This document shows positions 34,297 to 45,735 of a stretch of DNA of 64,000 nucleotides, piece by piece; within the stretch, counting starts at the first letter, position 1; every line of letters starts with the position of its first letter. The notes under the pieces were generated by a model that was given only the letters and a program-made list of their open reading frames with translations, was not told where the DNA came from and ran no database searches. Made by a program: the position numbers and the translations under genes. Location of the stretch: positions 316,685,344 through 316,749,343 of the forward strand of contig CM054060.1 in NCBI GenBank assembly GCA_028641055.1, in the 5' to 3' direction. The stretch comes from Alopecurus myosuroides (Eukaryota; Streptophyta; Magnoliopsida; Poales; Poaceae).

Positions 34297-35670
34297 TGAT
34301 GTCTACGCACGCTTCTATTCATGTAGACAGTGTTGGGCCTCCAAGTGCAGAGGTTTGTAGAACATCAGCAAGTTTCCCTTAAGTGGATCACCCAAGGTTT
34401 ATCGAACTCAGGGAGGTAGAGGTCGAAGATATCCCTCTCAAGCAACCCTGCAATTAAGATACAAGAAGTCTCTTGTGTCCCCAACACACCCAATATACTT
34501 GTCAAGTATATAGGTGCACTAGTTCGGCGAAGAGATAGTGAAATGCGAGTAATATGGATGGTTATAAGTAATAATAGCAATCTGAAATAAATATGGCAGC
34601 AAGCAAACATGTAGAAGAACAGGCGGAAAACGGTGTTTCGATGCTTGGAAACAAGGCCTAGGGATCCTACCTTCACTAGTGGACACTCTCAACAATGATC
34701 ACCAATTTAATAACTAAATATATTCTCTTCACTATGCTACTCTTAACCCTCTCCGGTTGGATAACGGACACTAATCATTGCGTAGGGCTGCAAAAAGCAT
34801 TTCTTAAAGTAAGCATTCCCATGTCTAGTTAACCCCATGCTGTCACTATGAGTGCCCTAGAAGGTACTAGACAGACACCACAGTTCATAGAGGAGACACA
34901 CACGATGTGCACACTTTCACCTTCACACCGCGGGACAAGGTGACTCCAAAGTTCATATTAATAAACCACTTGAGTGGCACAAGATGAAGAGTAACATCTA
35001 CTTATTCAACTAGAATACAAAGCCCACGATCACATATAGATCACACGATGGGAGAGATAGATGAACCACATAGCTACAGGTAGAGCCCTTAGCCTCGGGG
35101 GAGAACTACGCCCTCCTCATCATAGGAGACAACAACGGCGATGGAGATGGCGGTGGAGTCGATGGAGATCGCTTCCGGGGCACTTCCCCGTCCCGGCAGG
35201 GTGCCAGAACAGAGATTTTCCCCCCGAAACTTGTCGGCGGCGGCGGCTCGGCTACAGATGTATTTTGTGGAAAAGGTTGATTCTTTTAGGGTTATCCCTC
35301 GGGGGAGTATAAATAGGCGAAAGGGCGATGCCGGGGGTGGCCAGGGGGCCCACACCACCAGGTTGCGCCACCAGGGGAGGACCCGCGCCACCCTATGGTG
35401 TGGCCACCCTGTGGCCTCCCTACGGGGCCCTTCGGGACTTCTAGATGCTTTCGGGGAAAATAGGAACTTCGGGATTCGTGGGGTCCAATTCCGAGAATAT
35501 TTCCAGAACAACTTTTCTGAAATAAAAAAACATTACAAAACAGGGAACTGACACTTCGCATCTTGTCAATAGGTTAGTTCTGGAAAACGTAAGAAAATGT
35601 AGGAAAACATGTAGCAATTGGCATAATATCAACATGGAACATCAGAAATTATAGATACGTTGGAGACGTA
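34297..35670 (-). repeat. 5' LTR of the non-autonomous Athila-like element
   Basis: It matches 29023-30386 with small differences. Its outer edge is interrupted three bases from the end by the solo LTR at 35671; the last three bases reappear at 37031-37033 as TGA instead of TCA. Confidence 0.9.
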
Positions 35671-37025
35671 TGATGTCTACGCACGCTTTTATTCTTGAAG
35701 ACAGTGTTGGGCCTCCAAATGCATAGGTTTGTAGAACAGCAGCAAGTTTCCCTTAAGTGGATTACCCAAGGTTTATCGAACTCAGGGAGGTAGAGGTCAA
35801 GGATATCCCTCTCAAGCAACCCTGCAATTAAGTACAAGAAGTCTCTTGTGTCCCCAACACACCCAATATACTTGTCAGGTATATAGGTGCACTAGTTCGG
35901 CGAAGAGATAGTGAAATGCGAGTAATATGGATGGTTATAAGTAATAATAGCAATCTGAAATAAATATGGCAGCAAGCAAACATGTAGCAGAACAGGCGGA
36001 AAACGGTGTTTCAATGCTTGGAAACAAGGCCTAGGGATCCTACTTTCACTAGAGGACACTCTCAACAATGATCACATAATTGAATAACTAAATATCTTCT
36101 CTTCACTATGCTACTCTTAACCCTCTCCGGTTGGATAACGAACACTAATAATTGCGTAGGCCTGCAAAAAGCATTCCTTAAAGTAGGCATTCCCATGTCT
36201 AGTTAACCCCATGTTGTCACTATGAGCGCCCCAGAAGGTACTAGACAAACACCACAATTCATAGAGGTAACACACACGATGTGCACACTATCACCTTCAC
36301 ACCGCGGGACAAGGTGACTCCAAAGTTCATATTAATAAAACACTTGAGTAGCACAAGATGAAGAGTAACATCTACTTATTCAACTAGATTCCAAAGCTCA
36401 CGATCACATATAGATCACACCATGGGAGAGAGAGATGAACCACATAGATACCGGTAGAGCCCTCAGCCTTGGGGGAGAACTAATCCCTCCTCATCATAGG
36501 AGACATCAACGGCGATGGAGATGGCGGTGGAGTCGATGGAGATGGCTTCCGGGGGCACTTCCCCGTCCCGGCAGGGTGCCAGACCGGAGATCTGTCCCTC
36601 GAAACTTGTCGGCGGCGGCGGCGGAGCTACAGATGTATTTTTGTGGAAAAAGTCGATTTATTTAGGGTTTATGCCTCGGGTAGTATATATGGGCAAAAGG
36701 GCGATGCCGGGGGTGGCCAGGGGCCCACGCCGCCCCATGGTGTGGCCACCCTGTGGCCCCGCTCCAGGGCTCTTCGGGACTTCTAGAAGCTTCCGGGACT
36801 TCTAAGACTTCTGGGCTTCGAATGTTCCAATTCCGAGAATATTTCCAGAACAGCTTTTCTGAAACTAAGAACAACAGAAAATAGAGAACTGGCACTTGGC
36901 ATCTTGTTAATAGGTTAGTCCCGGAAAACGTGTAAAAATGCTATAAAGAAGGGAGAAAACATGTAGCAATTGGCATAATATCAACATGGAACATAAGAAA
37001 TTATAGATACGTTGGAGACGTATCA
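35671..37025 (-). mobile_element. Solo LTR of the same Athila-like family, TSD ACGTA
   Basis: A 1355-bp LTR from TGATGTCTACGC to GACGTATCA, flanked by ACGTA at 35666-35670 and 37026-37030. It sits three bases inside the terminus of the resident 5' LTR and has no internal region, so it arose by LTR-LTR recombination. Confidence 0.85.
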
Positions 37026-37175
37026 ACGTATGACCCGTTTCCGTTAGTTCACTTGGTTCTAGTGCATTTTTGGACAACGCTTGTAGGATGCGCTTTTCAA
37101 TTTGATGCTGTTTGTTTGGGATTCTGCTTTTGTAGGCTAAAAGCAGAAGCAGAAGCCCAAACAAAGAGGGCCTTA

Positions 37176-38609
37176 GCGGCGAAATAGACCTTTTGCTTCG
37201 AATACTTGAGATCCTCGAATAGTTGGCGCTCGGCCTTGAGTGCTTGATGGACAAGGCCAAACTCCACAATTCGCTTGATGGAGTGAGTAAGGCCACTGAG
37301 TAAGTGGGCCACTGTGTTCTTGAGGTTCCCTCACATTTGCTCTTGTCATGGCGATTTCCATTTCCTTATAGTAATCATCAACCGTTTTCAATCCTTGCTT
37401 GAGCTCTTGTAGCTTTTCGATTAAATCTTGCTTGTAGTGTGGAGGTACAAATCTTGCATTCATATCTTCTCTCATCTTCTTCCAAGTGTTGATAGGAGAC
37501 AAGTGGTTGGCTATCCTTTGGGCTTGCACTTGTTCCCATCACAAGAGGGCATAACCTTCAAATTCAAGAGAAGCCATTGCTACATTTTTCTCATCACTAA
37601 AGTTGTGAGTGCGGAAGATGTCATCAACTTTGAGATCCCAATAGAGGTAAACATCGTGATCGGAGTCTCCATGGAACTTAGGAACATTGACTCGAATGGT
37701 ACTAATGTTGTTGTCTGCATTGCGACGATGGTTGTTCTCATTGGGGTCTTCATCATAGATAGGTAGCGAATGGTCATATGGATAGTCCTCAATAGTTTGT
37801 TGTTGAAGATGAACTCGCTGTTCATGGGGAGGATGACGTCGGTGATCATTAGGATGTAGTTGGAAATGACGGTGGAGGCGTGCTTCATGACGCTCACTAT
37901 CATTTTTCTCATGATGTTGTTGAGGATGGTCTTTCTCATTGCGATGTTGTTGAGGAAGGTCTTGCTCTTGGCGGTCATTATGGTGGTGACGCGCATTACG
38001 CCTTGGGGACCTTCGATGTGCACGAGAACCTTCTACAAAGTCATTATGTCCATAGTCATTACCGGAGCGTGGAGGAGGTGGTGGATGATGTTGATGAAGG
38101 TCTGGGCGTCGAGGGTGTTGTTGAAGAGGGTCATCACGTCCTTGTTGATGTCGAGGAGGTGGTGAAGGAGGCGAGCTTTCATCATACCAATTGCGGCATT
38201 GTGGTTGTGGAGAAGGTGGGGGTTCATGCTCTTGGCGGTGAAGTCCACCATCTTGCATATGGTGATGACGATCATGGTGACGAGCTTGGTGAGGAGAATG
38301 AGGTTGTTCACGTGGTTGGCTTGACCTTGATGAACTCCTTGTTGGGTGTGAAGATGAATATGATCGAGGGCGGTTAGTAAGATTTGCTAAGTTGATGTTG
38401 ATGCACGCCAATTGGTCATTGAATCTTGCATTTTGTTCATGTAGGCGACTCTCATAGCGTTCAAAGCCATCACACACAACAGCACGGAATTGCACATGCT
38501 CACGGTGTGTAACAAAGTTGTGGGAATTGTTGATGTAGAATGGGTTCCCATCATCATCCGAGCTCGGACTTATGAAGTCACCATCCCTAACCATTTCCAA
38601 AGCACACAA
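37176..38609 (-). pseudogene. Chromovirus-like gag, N-terminal and central part
   Basis: The frame from the ATG at 38609 runs 356 codons. It has an acidic start, a long His/Arg/Gln/Pro-rich basic tract (about residues 85-290) likely to bind nucleic acid, and then a gag core (KFHGDSDHDVYLYWDLKVDD). It stops at 37539, and the core continues in another frame (AQRIANHLSPINTWKK, then RFVPPHYKQDLIEKLQELKQ) to KQKVYFAAK, where the Harbinger element interrupts. At least two frame breaks. Its strong reverse-strand His/Arg frames are shadows. Confidence 0.8.
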
Positions 38610-39079
38610 GAGATACCAAAAAATGTATATATTGTTGGTGAATGTGTGTCACTTACCCAACTTTATCTTGAAGGTTGTATTGGATCAAGTGGATTACCAA
38701 AGGTAGGAATGGTTCGTCACAAGGAAAATTCGAGTAGATTTAGAAAAACCAAAGGCGACATCTCACACACTTATGAGGATCTCAAATGGGTCAGGAATGT
38801 CGCGAGGAAAGTCAACCAAATCGAACAAAAAGTTTGTTGTTAAAAGTAGAAATGAAGCATGATGAAATGTTAGCCACAGAACCAAATTCCAAGAGGAGGA
38901 AACAAAGGATCACACACACACACACAAATGATTAATGGGGTTAGTACGGATAATGGACGGGCAAAGACGAAATGTTCCTAACGAAGACTAATCTCAATGC
39001 TACACCCACACAAGGATGACGCTATCTTGAATCGCAAAATTTAAAAGGCAAAAAGATTCGCACCGTGGCAACTGGTCAC
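38610..39079 (-). other. Chromovirus-like leader, gag-proximal part
   Basis: Non-coding leader upstream of gag, with a short (CA)n tract near 38910-38930. It ends with the target-site copy GTCAC (39075-39079). The rest of the leader is at 49357-50063. Confidence 0.7.
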
Positions 39080-40610
39080 TGATACGTGCATTTTATATCA
39101 TCATTTATACCCTCCATATAGGCATTATTGGGATGGTTTATCAATGGTATGTCATTGTTTTGCATGTTTTAGATGATTTTATGGGACTTTCCTACAAAGT
39201 CCCTATTTTTGGTATTTAATTTCTGGGTGTCAGAAAACACCTGTTTTCATGTTTTTGATGTTTCAGGAGCTACAGGTATCCAAATTGCGAAAGGAAAGAA
39301 ACCCTGTCAGTTTTTCTTCGGGAGAAAGGCCGTGGGCACAAGACACAAAGGAGGAGGGCCAGGAGGCCCAAAGGGGGTAGCCCACGCGGCCAGATTCCCT
39401 TGCCGCGTGTGGGCCCCCCAAATGGGCCCACAGCACCTCCTCCCCGAGGTCTTTTTGCTGACGACTCCGTCTTCCCCGAAAACAAACACCCTAATTTTCT
39501 CGACACGAGACGAAGCCGCCAGGGCGGCGAAACTCTCGAAACTCTCCGCAGGGGAGACAGATCCTGCTGCTCCGGAGCTCCGGAGAAGGGGGAAATCATC
39601 CCCATCTTCATCCCCATCTCCTCCTTGGCGTGGGAGGAGGCATCTCCATCACCATCCTCACCAGCACCTGCATCTCCACCATCACCATCACCGTGATCCA
39701 CTCCGTTCCCCTCATAGTTTGATCATTGCTACACCATAGATACGTGTTATTGTACTCCGTTGCATGTTTGGTATTGAGTACTTGTCATTATTTGGTGTTG
39801 GATCCATTGTTTCAGATTGTGTTGTACCACATATGTCACCATACACGATCATGTTTGCATGTTGTGAGTAGTTCCCGCATGTTCCTGAAGGCATAGGATG
39901 AATTGGCAATGATTTGTTACATGAGATGAGTTGTTATTTGGTCTAGTATTTATCTTTTATGTGATTATATGATGGTGTTGTACGAACGTCGACTGTACAA
40001 CACTTCACCTACATGGGCTCATAGGAGAACACCGTAGTGTAGTGACGTGATGATGTCTTTTAGGTGACAGGAACTTGAGACAGAGTCGTTGAATTGCATT
40101 ATGAGGGTAGTTGTATCGGGGACCTTAGAGCATAAGGCTATGGTGGGACATCATGTCTTAATAATTCTCGTGCTGTCATTTAATTGGCCACGTGATCCAT
40201 CATAAGGGGTGATAGTTTATTTATTTAGCTATTCCTATTTGTGGCTCTGTCCGAAGAAGATTAAAACTAGACAAGATATACAAACATGTTATGCAATGAA
40301 TCACTATGCCAGCTAAATCTGTGCAGCCCTCGGGAACGTTTTCCACATATAAGACACAAACACACACTTGAGCTTGTCATCTTGCGCATTAGAGGATTGA
40401 GCTTTGTCTCTCATTGAGACCTACTACTTGCTGCAATTTACTTTCCGCATTTTACTTTACTTGCACTACACAATTAAAACACAAAAACACTTGTTGCTTT
40501 TATTATTCCTTTGATATTCTACTTACCAGTTCCTTCTGCTCCTCGTGGGTTCGATAACCTTTCTAATTCGAAAAGTACTACAATTGATCTCCTGCACTTG
40601 GGAGCCATCA
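39080..40610 (+). repeat. 5' LTR of the Athila-like element
   Basis: Starts TGATACGTGCATTTTATATC and ends GGGAGCCATCA. It includes a GC-rich CGCGGCC-containing segment near 39385-39430, also partly present after pol at 45530-45560. Non-coding despite open frames. Confidence 0.95.
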
Positions 40611-40621
40611 AGACACTTTTC

Positions 40622-40636
40622 TGGCACTTGGGAGCG
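40622..40636 (+). other. Altered primer-binding site
   Basis: Where Athila relatives have TGGCGCCGTTGCCGGGG, this element has TGGCACTTGGGAGCG. The 12-mer GCACTTGGGAGC (40624-40635) is identical to the LTR end at 40594-40605, so LTR-terminal sequence appears to have replaced the site. Confidence 0.7.
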
Positions 40637-40657
40637 TAAGAAGTTTGGTAAGGAAAC

Positions 40658-41701
40658 TTGAAAGGTAAATTTTACTTGTTGTTGCATCCTGTTATTATTA
40701 TGGCTTTTATGAGAGATGCTTCGCTGAAACTTACTTTATATGAGAGTGCTTATGCTATTAAACCTAAAGTTGTTGAAAAAGCACCTCATGATGATGGTTA
40801 TATTATTCCCCTTGAATTTGTTAAAGCTGTTAGGAATGAGTATTTTGCAGGGGATGGAACAAAGGCTGCAAGTGATCACATACGGGCTATTGAGGATATA
40901 TGTGGGCTAATTAGGCTCAAGGCTATTTCTGAGGAGGAGGTAAAATGCAAGTTATTGTACCAGTCCTTAACTGGTGATGCTCGAAAATGGTATATGTCCC
41001 TGGATGAAGAAATTACACATAATTGGGATACTTTTATGAAGGTTTTATTTCTTAAATATTTTACTCCTAAAGAGGCTTATGAGAACCGTTGCTTTATATT
41101 TAATTTTTTGCCACACCTTGGAGAGAGTATTACTCAAGCTTGGGGGAGGCTTAAGGACCTCCTTCGTAAGAATCCTTGTCATGATCTCACAAATAAACTT
41201 ATATTGATAAACTTTTATGTGAGACTACCTGATAGGCTAAAGCAATATTTGGATGGTTCATCTGGTGGAAGCTTTACAAATAATACTGCAGAAGAAGCTT
41301 GGAATTTATTGGAAAATATTTCGAAGAACTCTGAATATTGGGACCTAGACAAAGGTAATGAAGCTTATTTTGATTATGGATATTCATGTGTAGAAAGTTT
41401 CTCTAGTTCTATTTTGTTCAAGAATGTTATTAAAGATTTTGTTCTTGATCCATATGTTGCAATTGAAATAGCTAAGAAATTTGCTGAGCACATTCGAATT
41501 CCTAAAAGTGGCTTTGATTATTATGTTGAACCTGTTAAATCTTCTATTGTTGTCCCTAAATTTGTTAAAGAAACACCAGTGTCATCTGTAGCAATAGAAG
41601 AATATATTGAACCACCTCCCTATCCTGAAAAAGTTAAAGAGAATTTGCTTATTGTTGTTGCTGACAAAAGTAGAAAGAGATGTTCTCAACCTAAAGAATA
41701 G
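40658..41701 (+). CDS. Athila-like gag polyprotein
   Basis: A 347-codon frame begins 47 nt after the LTR. The first ATG (40658) may be replaced by a later one near 40700, where the MAFMRDASLKLTLYESAY part starts. It contains the retrotransposon gag core (LLYQSLTGDARKWYMSLDEE, KVLFLKYFTPKEAYENRC, GESITQAWGRLKDLLRKNP), which assembles particles and packages RNA. It ends at TAG 41699-41701. The same frame stays open for about 45 more codons with plausible sequence (VEVKNQVSIIKQLNEEDPVD), so this stop may be a mutation. No zinc knuckle is evident. Confidence 0.85.
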   Translation: MKGKFYLLLHPVIIMAFMRDASLKLTLYESAYAIKPKVVEKAPHDDGYIIPLEFVKAVRNEYFAGDGTKAASDHIRAIEDICGLIRLKAISEEEVKCKLLYQSLTGDARKWYMSLDEEITHNWDTFMKVLFLKYFTPKEAYENRCFIFNFLPHLGESITQAWGRLKDLLRKNPCHDLTNKLILINFYVRLPDRLKQYLDGSSGGSFTNNTAEEAWNLLENISKNSEYWDLDKGNEAYFDYGYSCVESFSSSILFKNVIKDFVLDPYVAIEIAKKFAEHIRIPKSGFDYYVEPVKSSIVVPKFVKETPVSSVAIEEYIEPPPYPEKVKENLLIVVADKSRKRCSQPKE

Positions 41702-41832
41702 GTGGAAGTCAAGAACCAAGTCTCTATTATTAAGCAATTAAATGAAGAAGATCCTGTTGATGTTTATTTATGTGAAGATGCTACCAAAGTTATTAAAGGG
41801 AATTCATCCAAAGTTGGTAAGCCAATTATATC

Positions 41833-44800
41833 ATGCTCTATTGGGACTTTTGTTATCATGGTTTATGTGATATTGGAGCAAGCATTAGTGTCATTCCATA
41901 TTCTCTCTATCAAGAAATTAAGCCTGATATTGATCCTATCACCATGGAAGAAATATGTATGACCATTCAGCTTGCTAATAAAGATTATATTAGTCCCTTT
42001 GGAATTGTTAGAGATGTTGAAGTATTGGTAGGGAAAATAAAATATCCTACTGATTTTATTGTGCTTGGTTGTCCACAAGATTCTTTCTGTCCTATTATAT
42101 TTGGTAGACCTTTCTTACATACTGTTGGTGCTGAAATTGATTTGCCTAGAGAAAGGGTGTTTATTGAATGTGCTGGAGAGAAACTTGAATTTAATTTTTC
42201 TAAATTTGCTGATAAACCTGCTAAGAAAGAACCAAAATCTAAAGATATAATTGAAACTCTTGCTCATATAGCTGTAGCTTCATCAGACGTGGTGGAACGT
42301 TATATGCTTAATCAGGAAGAGCCATTTAATGATGCAGAAAAAGAAGCTTTAGAACAAATATTATGGCAGCAACCTCCACAATTACAATTGCATATCCCAC
42401 GTGATAATCTAGGAGTACTCCCACCTCCTAAAGGAGATCCTAGTTTTGAATTAAAGCCTTTGCCTGAAAATCTGAAATATGCATACTTGGATAAGATAAA
42501 TATATATCCTGTTATTATTAGTGCTAACCTTTCAGCTGAGGAAGAAGAGAAATTACTTGATGTGCTTAAAGCCCACCGTAAGGCTATTGGTTATTCTCTT
42601 GATGATCTTAAGGGCATAAGTCCAGCTCTATGTATGCATAAAATTAATTTGGAAGAAGATGCTAAACCTGTTGTTGATTTCCAACGCCGTCTACATCCAA
42701 AAATGAAGGAAGTGGTAAGAAAGGAGGTAATTCGACTCATAGAGGCTAGTATTATTTATCCTATAGCTGATAGTAAATGGGTTAGTCCTGTTCATTGTGT
42801 TCCTAAGAAAGGTGGAATTACTGTGGTTCCTAATAAAGATGATGAACTTGTTGCTCAACGTACTGTTGTTGGTTACAGAATGTGCAGTGATTATAGAAAA
42901 TTAAATAAAGCAACTCGTAAGGACCATTATCCATTGCCCTTTATTGATCAAATGCTAGAGAGATTTTCTAAACATTCTCACTTTTGTTATTTAGATGGGT
43001 ATTCAGGCTTCTCTCAAATTCCAGTTCATAGTGATGATCAGGAAAAGACCACTTTTACTTGCCCATATGGTACATTTGCTTATAGGAGAATGCCTTCTGG
43101 TTTATGTAATGCGCCTGCTACTTTTCAGAGATGCATGAATGCTATATTTGCTGATTATATTGAAAATATAGTGGAAGTCTTTATGGATGATTTTTCGGTG
43201 TATGGTACTTCTTTCGATAATTGCTTGTTCAACCTTAACAAAGTTTTGCAGCGTTGTGAAGACCAACACCTTGTTCTTAATTGGGAGAAGTGTCACTTTA
43301 TGGTAACAGAGGGAATTGTTCTTGGGCATCGTATTTCTGGAAGAGGAATAGAAGTTGACCCAGCAAAAATTGAAGCTATTGAGAAATTACCATATCCAAG
43401 AGACATCAAAGGTATAAGAAGTTTTCTCGGTCATGCAGGTTTTTATCGTAGGTTCATTAAAGATTTCTCTAAAATATCAAAGCCTCTAACCAATCTTTTG
43501 CAAAAGGATGTTCCGTTTTCTTTTAATGATGATTGCATAGAATCCTTTAATGTTTTAAAGAAAGCCTTAATAACTGCACCTATTATTCAACCTCCTGATT
43601 GGAACTTGCCCTTTGAAATTATGTGTGATGCTAGTGATTATGCAGTTGGAGCTGTTTTAGGCCAAAGGGTTGATAAGAAATTGAATGTTATTTACTATGC
43701 TAGTAAAACACTAGATGGTGCTCAAAGAAATTATGCTACAACTGAAAAAGAATTTTTAGCGGTAATATTTGCATGTGATAAATTTAGATCTTACATAATT
43801 GATTCAAAAGTCACTGTGCACTCTGATCATTCTGCTATTAAATATTTGATGAATAAGAAAGATGCTAAGCCTAGGCTAATAAGATGGGTACTTTTGTTGC
43901 AAGAATTTGATTTACACATAGTAGATAGGAAAGGAGAAGATAATCCCGTAGCTGATCATCTTTCTAGAATGGAAAATATACCTGATGATCCTATTCCTAT
44001 TAATGATAGTTTTGCTAATGAACAACTTGCCCTTGTTAGTGTTTCTAGTGCTAAAGTTGCATCTCCTTGGTTTGCCAATAATGCAAATTTTATTGTTGGG
44101 AAAGTTATGCCAGCACAATTTACTTGCCAGCAAAGAAAGAAATTCTTTTATGACCTTAGACATTATTTTTGGGATGATCCATTCTTGTATAAGAAAAGTG
44201 TTGATGGCATTATTAGACGTTGTGTACCTGATCATGAACAGCAGGCTATTATAAGAGATTGTCAAGACAGTCCCTATGGAGGACATCATGCAGGGGATCG
44301 TACTGCAGCAAAGGTATTACAATGTGGTTTTTATTGGACTACTCTATTCAAGGATTGTGCTGAATATATTAAAACTTGTGATAAATGTCAAAGAGTAGGA
44401 AACATTGGTAGAAGGAATGAAGTGCCTATGAACTATACATTACCACTTGAACCATTTGATGTGTGGGGTTTTGACTTTATGGGACCATTTCCTGCATCTA
44501 GTACAAAACATACTCACATTTTGGTTGCTGTTGATTATGTTACAAAATGGGTAGAAGCAATTCCTACTAAGAGTGCAGACCATGCCACAGCCATGCAAAT
44601 GCTTAAAGAAATTATTTTCCCTAGATTTGGTGTTCCTAGATTTTTAATTACTGATGGTGGATCTCATTTTATGCATGGTGTTCTTAGAAAAACATTGGCA
44701 AAATATAATGTTAATCATAGAATTGCATCACCCTATCATCCTCAAACTAGTGGACAAGTTGAATTAAGTAATAGGGAAATTAAACTTATTTTAGAGAAAA

Positions 44801-45195
44801 CAGTAAACAGAGCTAAATCTGATTGGCCACTTAAAATTAATGATGCATTGTGGGCTTATAGAACTGCTTATAAAAATCCTATGGGTATGTCTCCTTATAA
44901 AATGGTTTATGGAAAAGCATGTAATTTACCCGTTGAATTAGAACATAAAGCTAGATGGGCTATTAAGAAATTAAATTTTGATTTAAAAACAGCGGGGGAG
45001 AAGAGATTGCTTGACCTAAATCTATTAGATGAATGGAGGAATGAAGCATATGAAAGTGCAAAATTGTTTAAAGAGAAAGTTAAAATTTGGCATGACAAGA
45101 AATTTAAAAGAAAGGAATTTAAAGTAGGTGATCAAGTCCTATTATATAACTCTCGTTTTAAGTTTTCTGCAGGGAAATTAGCTTCAAAATGGTAG
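41833..45195 (+). CDS. Athila-like pol: protease, reverse transcriptase, RNase H, integrase
   Basis: An 1120-codon frame, shifted relative to gag. Protease: [15 protein letters not shown] (Asp at residue 13). [22 protein letters not shown], then the catalytic FMDD (residues 450-453). RNase [16 protein letters not shown]. Integrase: zinc H2C2 (GGHHAGDR...CDKC), then D881, D941 and E977, an intact D,D(35)E triad. All catalytic residues are present. A TAG at 45193-45195 cuts the last part; the frame continues with the usual GPLVV and YRSGAI tail to about 45405. The true product start is unclear because a frameshift near 41840-41850 separates it from gag. It copies and integrates the element. Confidence 0.93.
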   Translation: MLYWDFCYHGLCDIGASISVIPYSLYQEIKPDIDPITMEEICMTIQLANKDYISPFGIVRDVEVLVGKIKYPTDFIVLGCPQDSFCPIIFGRPFLHTVGAEIDLPRERVFIECAGEKLEFNFSKFADKPAKKEPKSKDIIETLAHIAVASSDVVERYMLNQEEPFNDAEKEALEQILWQQPPQLQLHIPRDNLGVLPPPKGDPSFELKPLPENLKYAYLDKINIYPVIISANLSAEEEEKLLDVLKAHRKAIGYSLDDLKGISPALCMHKINLEEDAKPVVDFQRRLHPKMKEVVRKEVIRLIEASIIYPIADSKWVSPVHCVPKKGGITVVPNKDDELVAQRTVVGYRMCSDYRKLNKATRKDHYPLPFIDQMLERFSKHSHFCYLDGYSGFSQIPVHSDDQEKTTFTCPYGTFAYRRMPSGLCNAPATFQRCMNAIFADYIENIVEVFMDDFSVYGTSFDNCLFNLNKVLQRCEDQHLVLNWEKCHFMVTEGIVLGHRISGRGIEVDPAKIEAIEKLPYPRDIKGIRSFLGHAGFYRRFIKDFSKISKPLTNLLQKDVPFSFNDDCIESFNVLKKALITAPIIQPPDWNLPFEIMCDASDYAVGAVLGQRVDKKLNVIYYASKTLDGAQRNYATTEKEFLAVIFACDKFRSYIIDSKVTVHSDHSAIKYLMNKKDAKPRLIRWVLLLQEFDLHIVDRKGEDNPVADHLSRMENIPDDPIPINDSFANEQLALVSVSSAKVASPWFANNANFIVGKVMPAQFTCQQRKKFFYDLRHYFWDDPFLYKKSVDGIIRRCVPDHEQQAIIRDCQDSPYGGHHAGDRTAAKVLQCGFYWTTLFKDCAEYIKTCDKCQRVGNIGRRNEVPMNYTLPLEPFDVWGFDFMGPFPASSTKHTHILVAVDYVTKWVEAIPTKSADHATAMQMLKEIIFPRFGVPRFLITDGGSHFMHGVLRKTLAKYNVNHRIASPYHPQTSGQVELSNREIKLILEKTVNRAKSDWPLKINDALWAYRTAYKNPMGMSPYKMVYGKACNLPVELEHKARWAIKKLNFDLKTAGEKRLLDLNLLDEWRNEAYESAKLFKEKVKIWHDKKFKRKEFKVGDQVLLYNSRFKFSAGKLASKW

Positions 45196-45405
45196 GGTCC
45201 ATTGGTAGTACAGGAGGTATACCGTTCGGGGGCCATCCGTCTTCACGGTGATATGAAAGGTAAACCTCATGTGGTCAATGGACAACGCCTAAAACATTAT
45301 ATTGCAGGAAAGAGCTTCATAGGAACCATCGAGGAGATAAAGTTAATGACACCGGAGGAGGTAACTGTAAGGGATCCTACAGTTTCAGAAACCCAAATTC
45401 AATAA
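45196..45405 (+). pseudogene. Integrase C-terminal tail beyond an in-frame TAG
   Basis: It is in the same frame as pol and continues the integrase C-terminus (YRSGAIRLHGDMKGKPHVV, then VNGQRLKHYIAG), separated only by TAG at 45193-45195. The domain is normally part of pol and helps bind DNA. It is lost here unless the stop is read through. Confidence 0.8.
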
Positions 45406-45735
45406 TTTACAATTATTGTGTTTGGAAGTTTCTCGGAATTGCGTGAAAACTTACGTAACTCATTTTTTATGGAAATTAACGTGTGGGACAAGAAAATTGG
45501 AAGGAATTGGACCTCGAGGGGGAAAAGAGGACCCCACACGCGGCCAGATTCCTTGGCCGCGTGGAGGTACCCCTTTTCCTCCTCGGAGTCCCGTTCCGTA
45601 TCGTTTTCGACTCCGACGCTTTGTCTTACCCCAAAAAACCGTCAATATATACCCCCTTCTGTCGATCTAATCCCGCACCGAGAGTTCTCGCACGATCTTT
45701 GTTTTGTCTATTCTGTCTGTCAGGTTTTCCAAGCC

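Larger units (their letters stand above)
29023..37033 (-). mobile_element. Non-autonomous Athila-like LTR retroelement, minus strand, TSD CCCGC/CCCGT
   Basis: LTRs at 29023-30386 and 34297-35670 share ends TGATGTCTACGCACGC and GAGACGTATCA. On the minus strand the 5' LTR (34297 side) is followed by a tRNA-Asp primer site, and a polypurine tract precedes the 3' LTR at 30386. The flanks CCCGC (29018-29022) and CCCGT (37034-37038) form a nearly perfect TSD. The last three bases of the 5' LTR (37031-37033) are displaced by a solo LTR. No gag or pol is present in the 3.9-kb interior, only one acidic/membrane-type frame. Confidence 0.85.
28067..37172. mobile_element. Second PIF/Harbinger-type element, nested in the Ty3 gag, TSD TTA
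   Basis: Left end GGATCTGTTTGTTTGGGC (28067) and right end, read on the minus strand, GGCCCTCTTTGTTTGGGC (from 37172) are imperfect terminal inverted repeats. TTA flanks both (28064-28066 and 37173-37175), the PIF/Harbinger target. Removing the element and one TTA lets the gag codons continue in frame. Without the nested retroelement it is about 1.1 kb with no transposase frame, so it is non-autonomous. Confidence 0.85.

Noticed and set aside
37860..38377. Plus-strand open frames rich in His/Val/Glu
   Set aside because: Antisense shadows of the His/Arg-rich gag tract of the minus-strand Ty3 element.
39173..39739. 188-codon frame and its copy at 47919-48443
   Set aside because: They lie entirely inside the two LTRs of the Athila-like element, disagree in frame between copies and show no protein motif.
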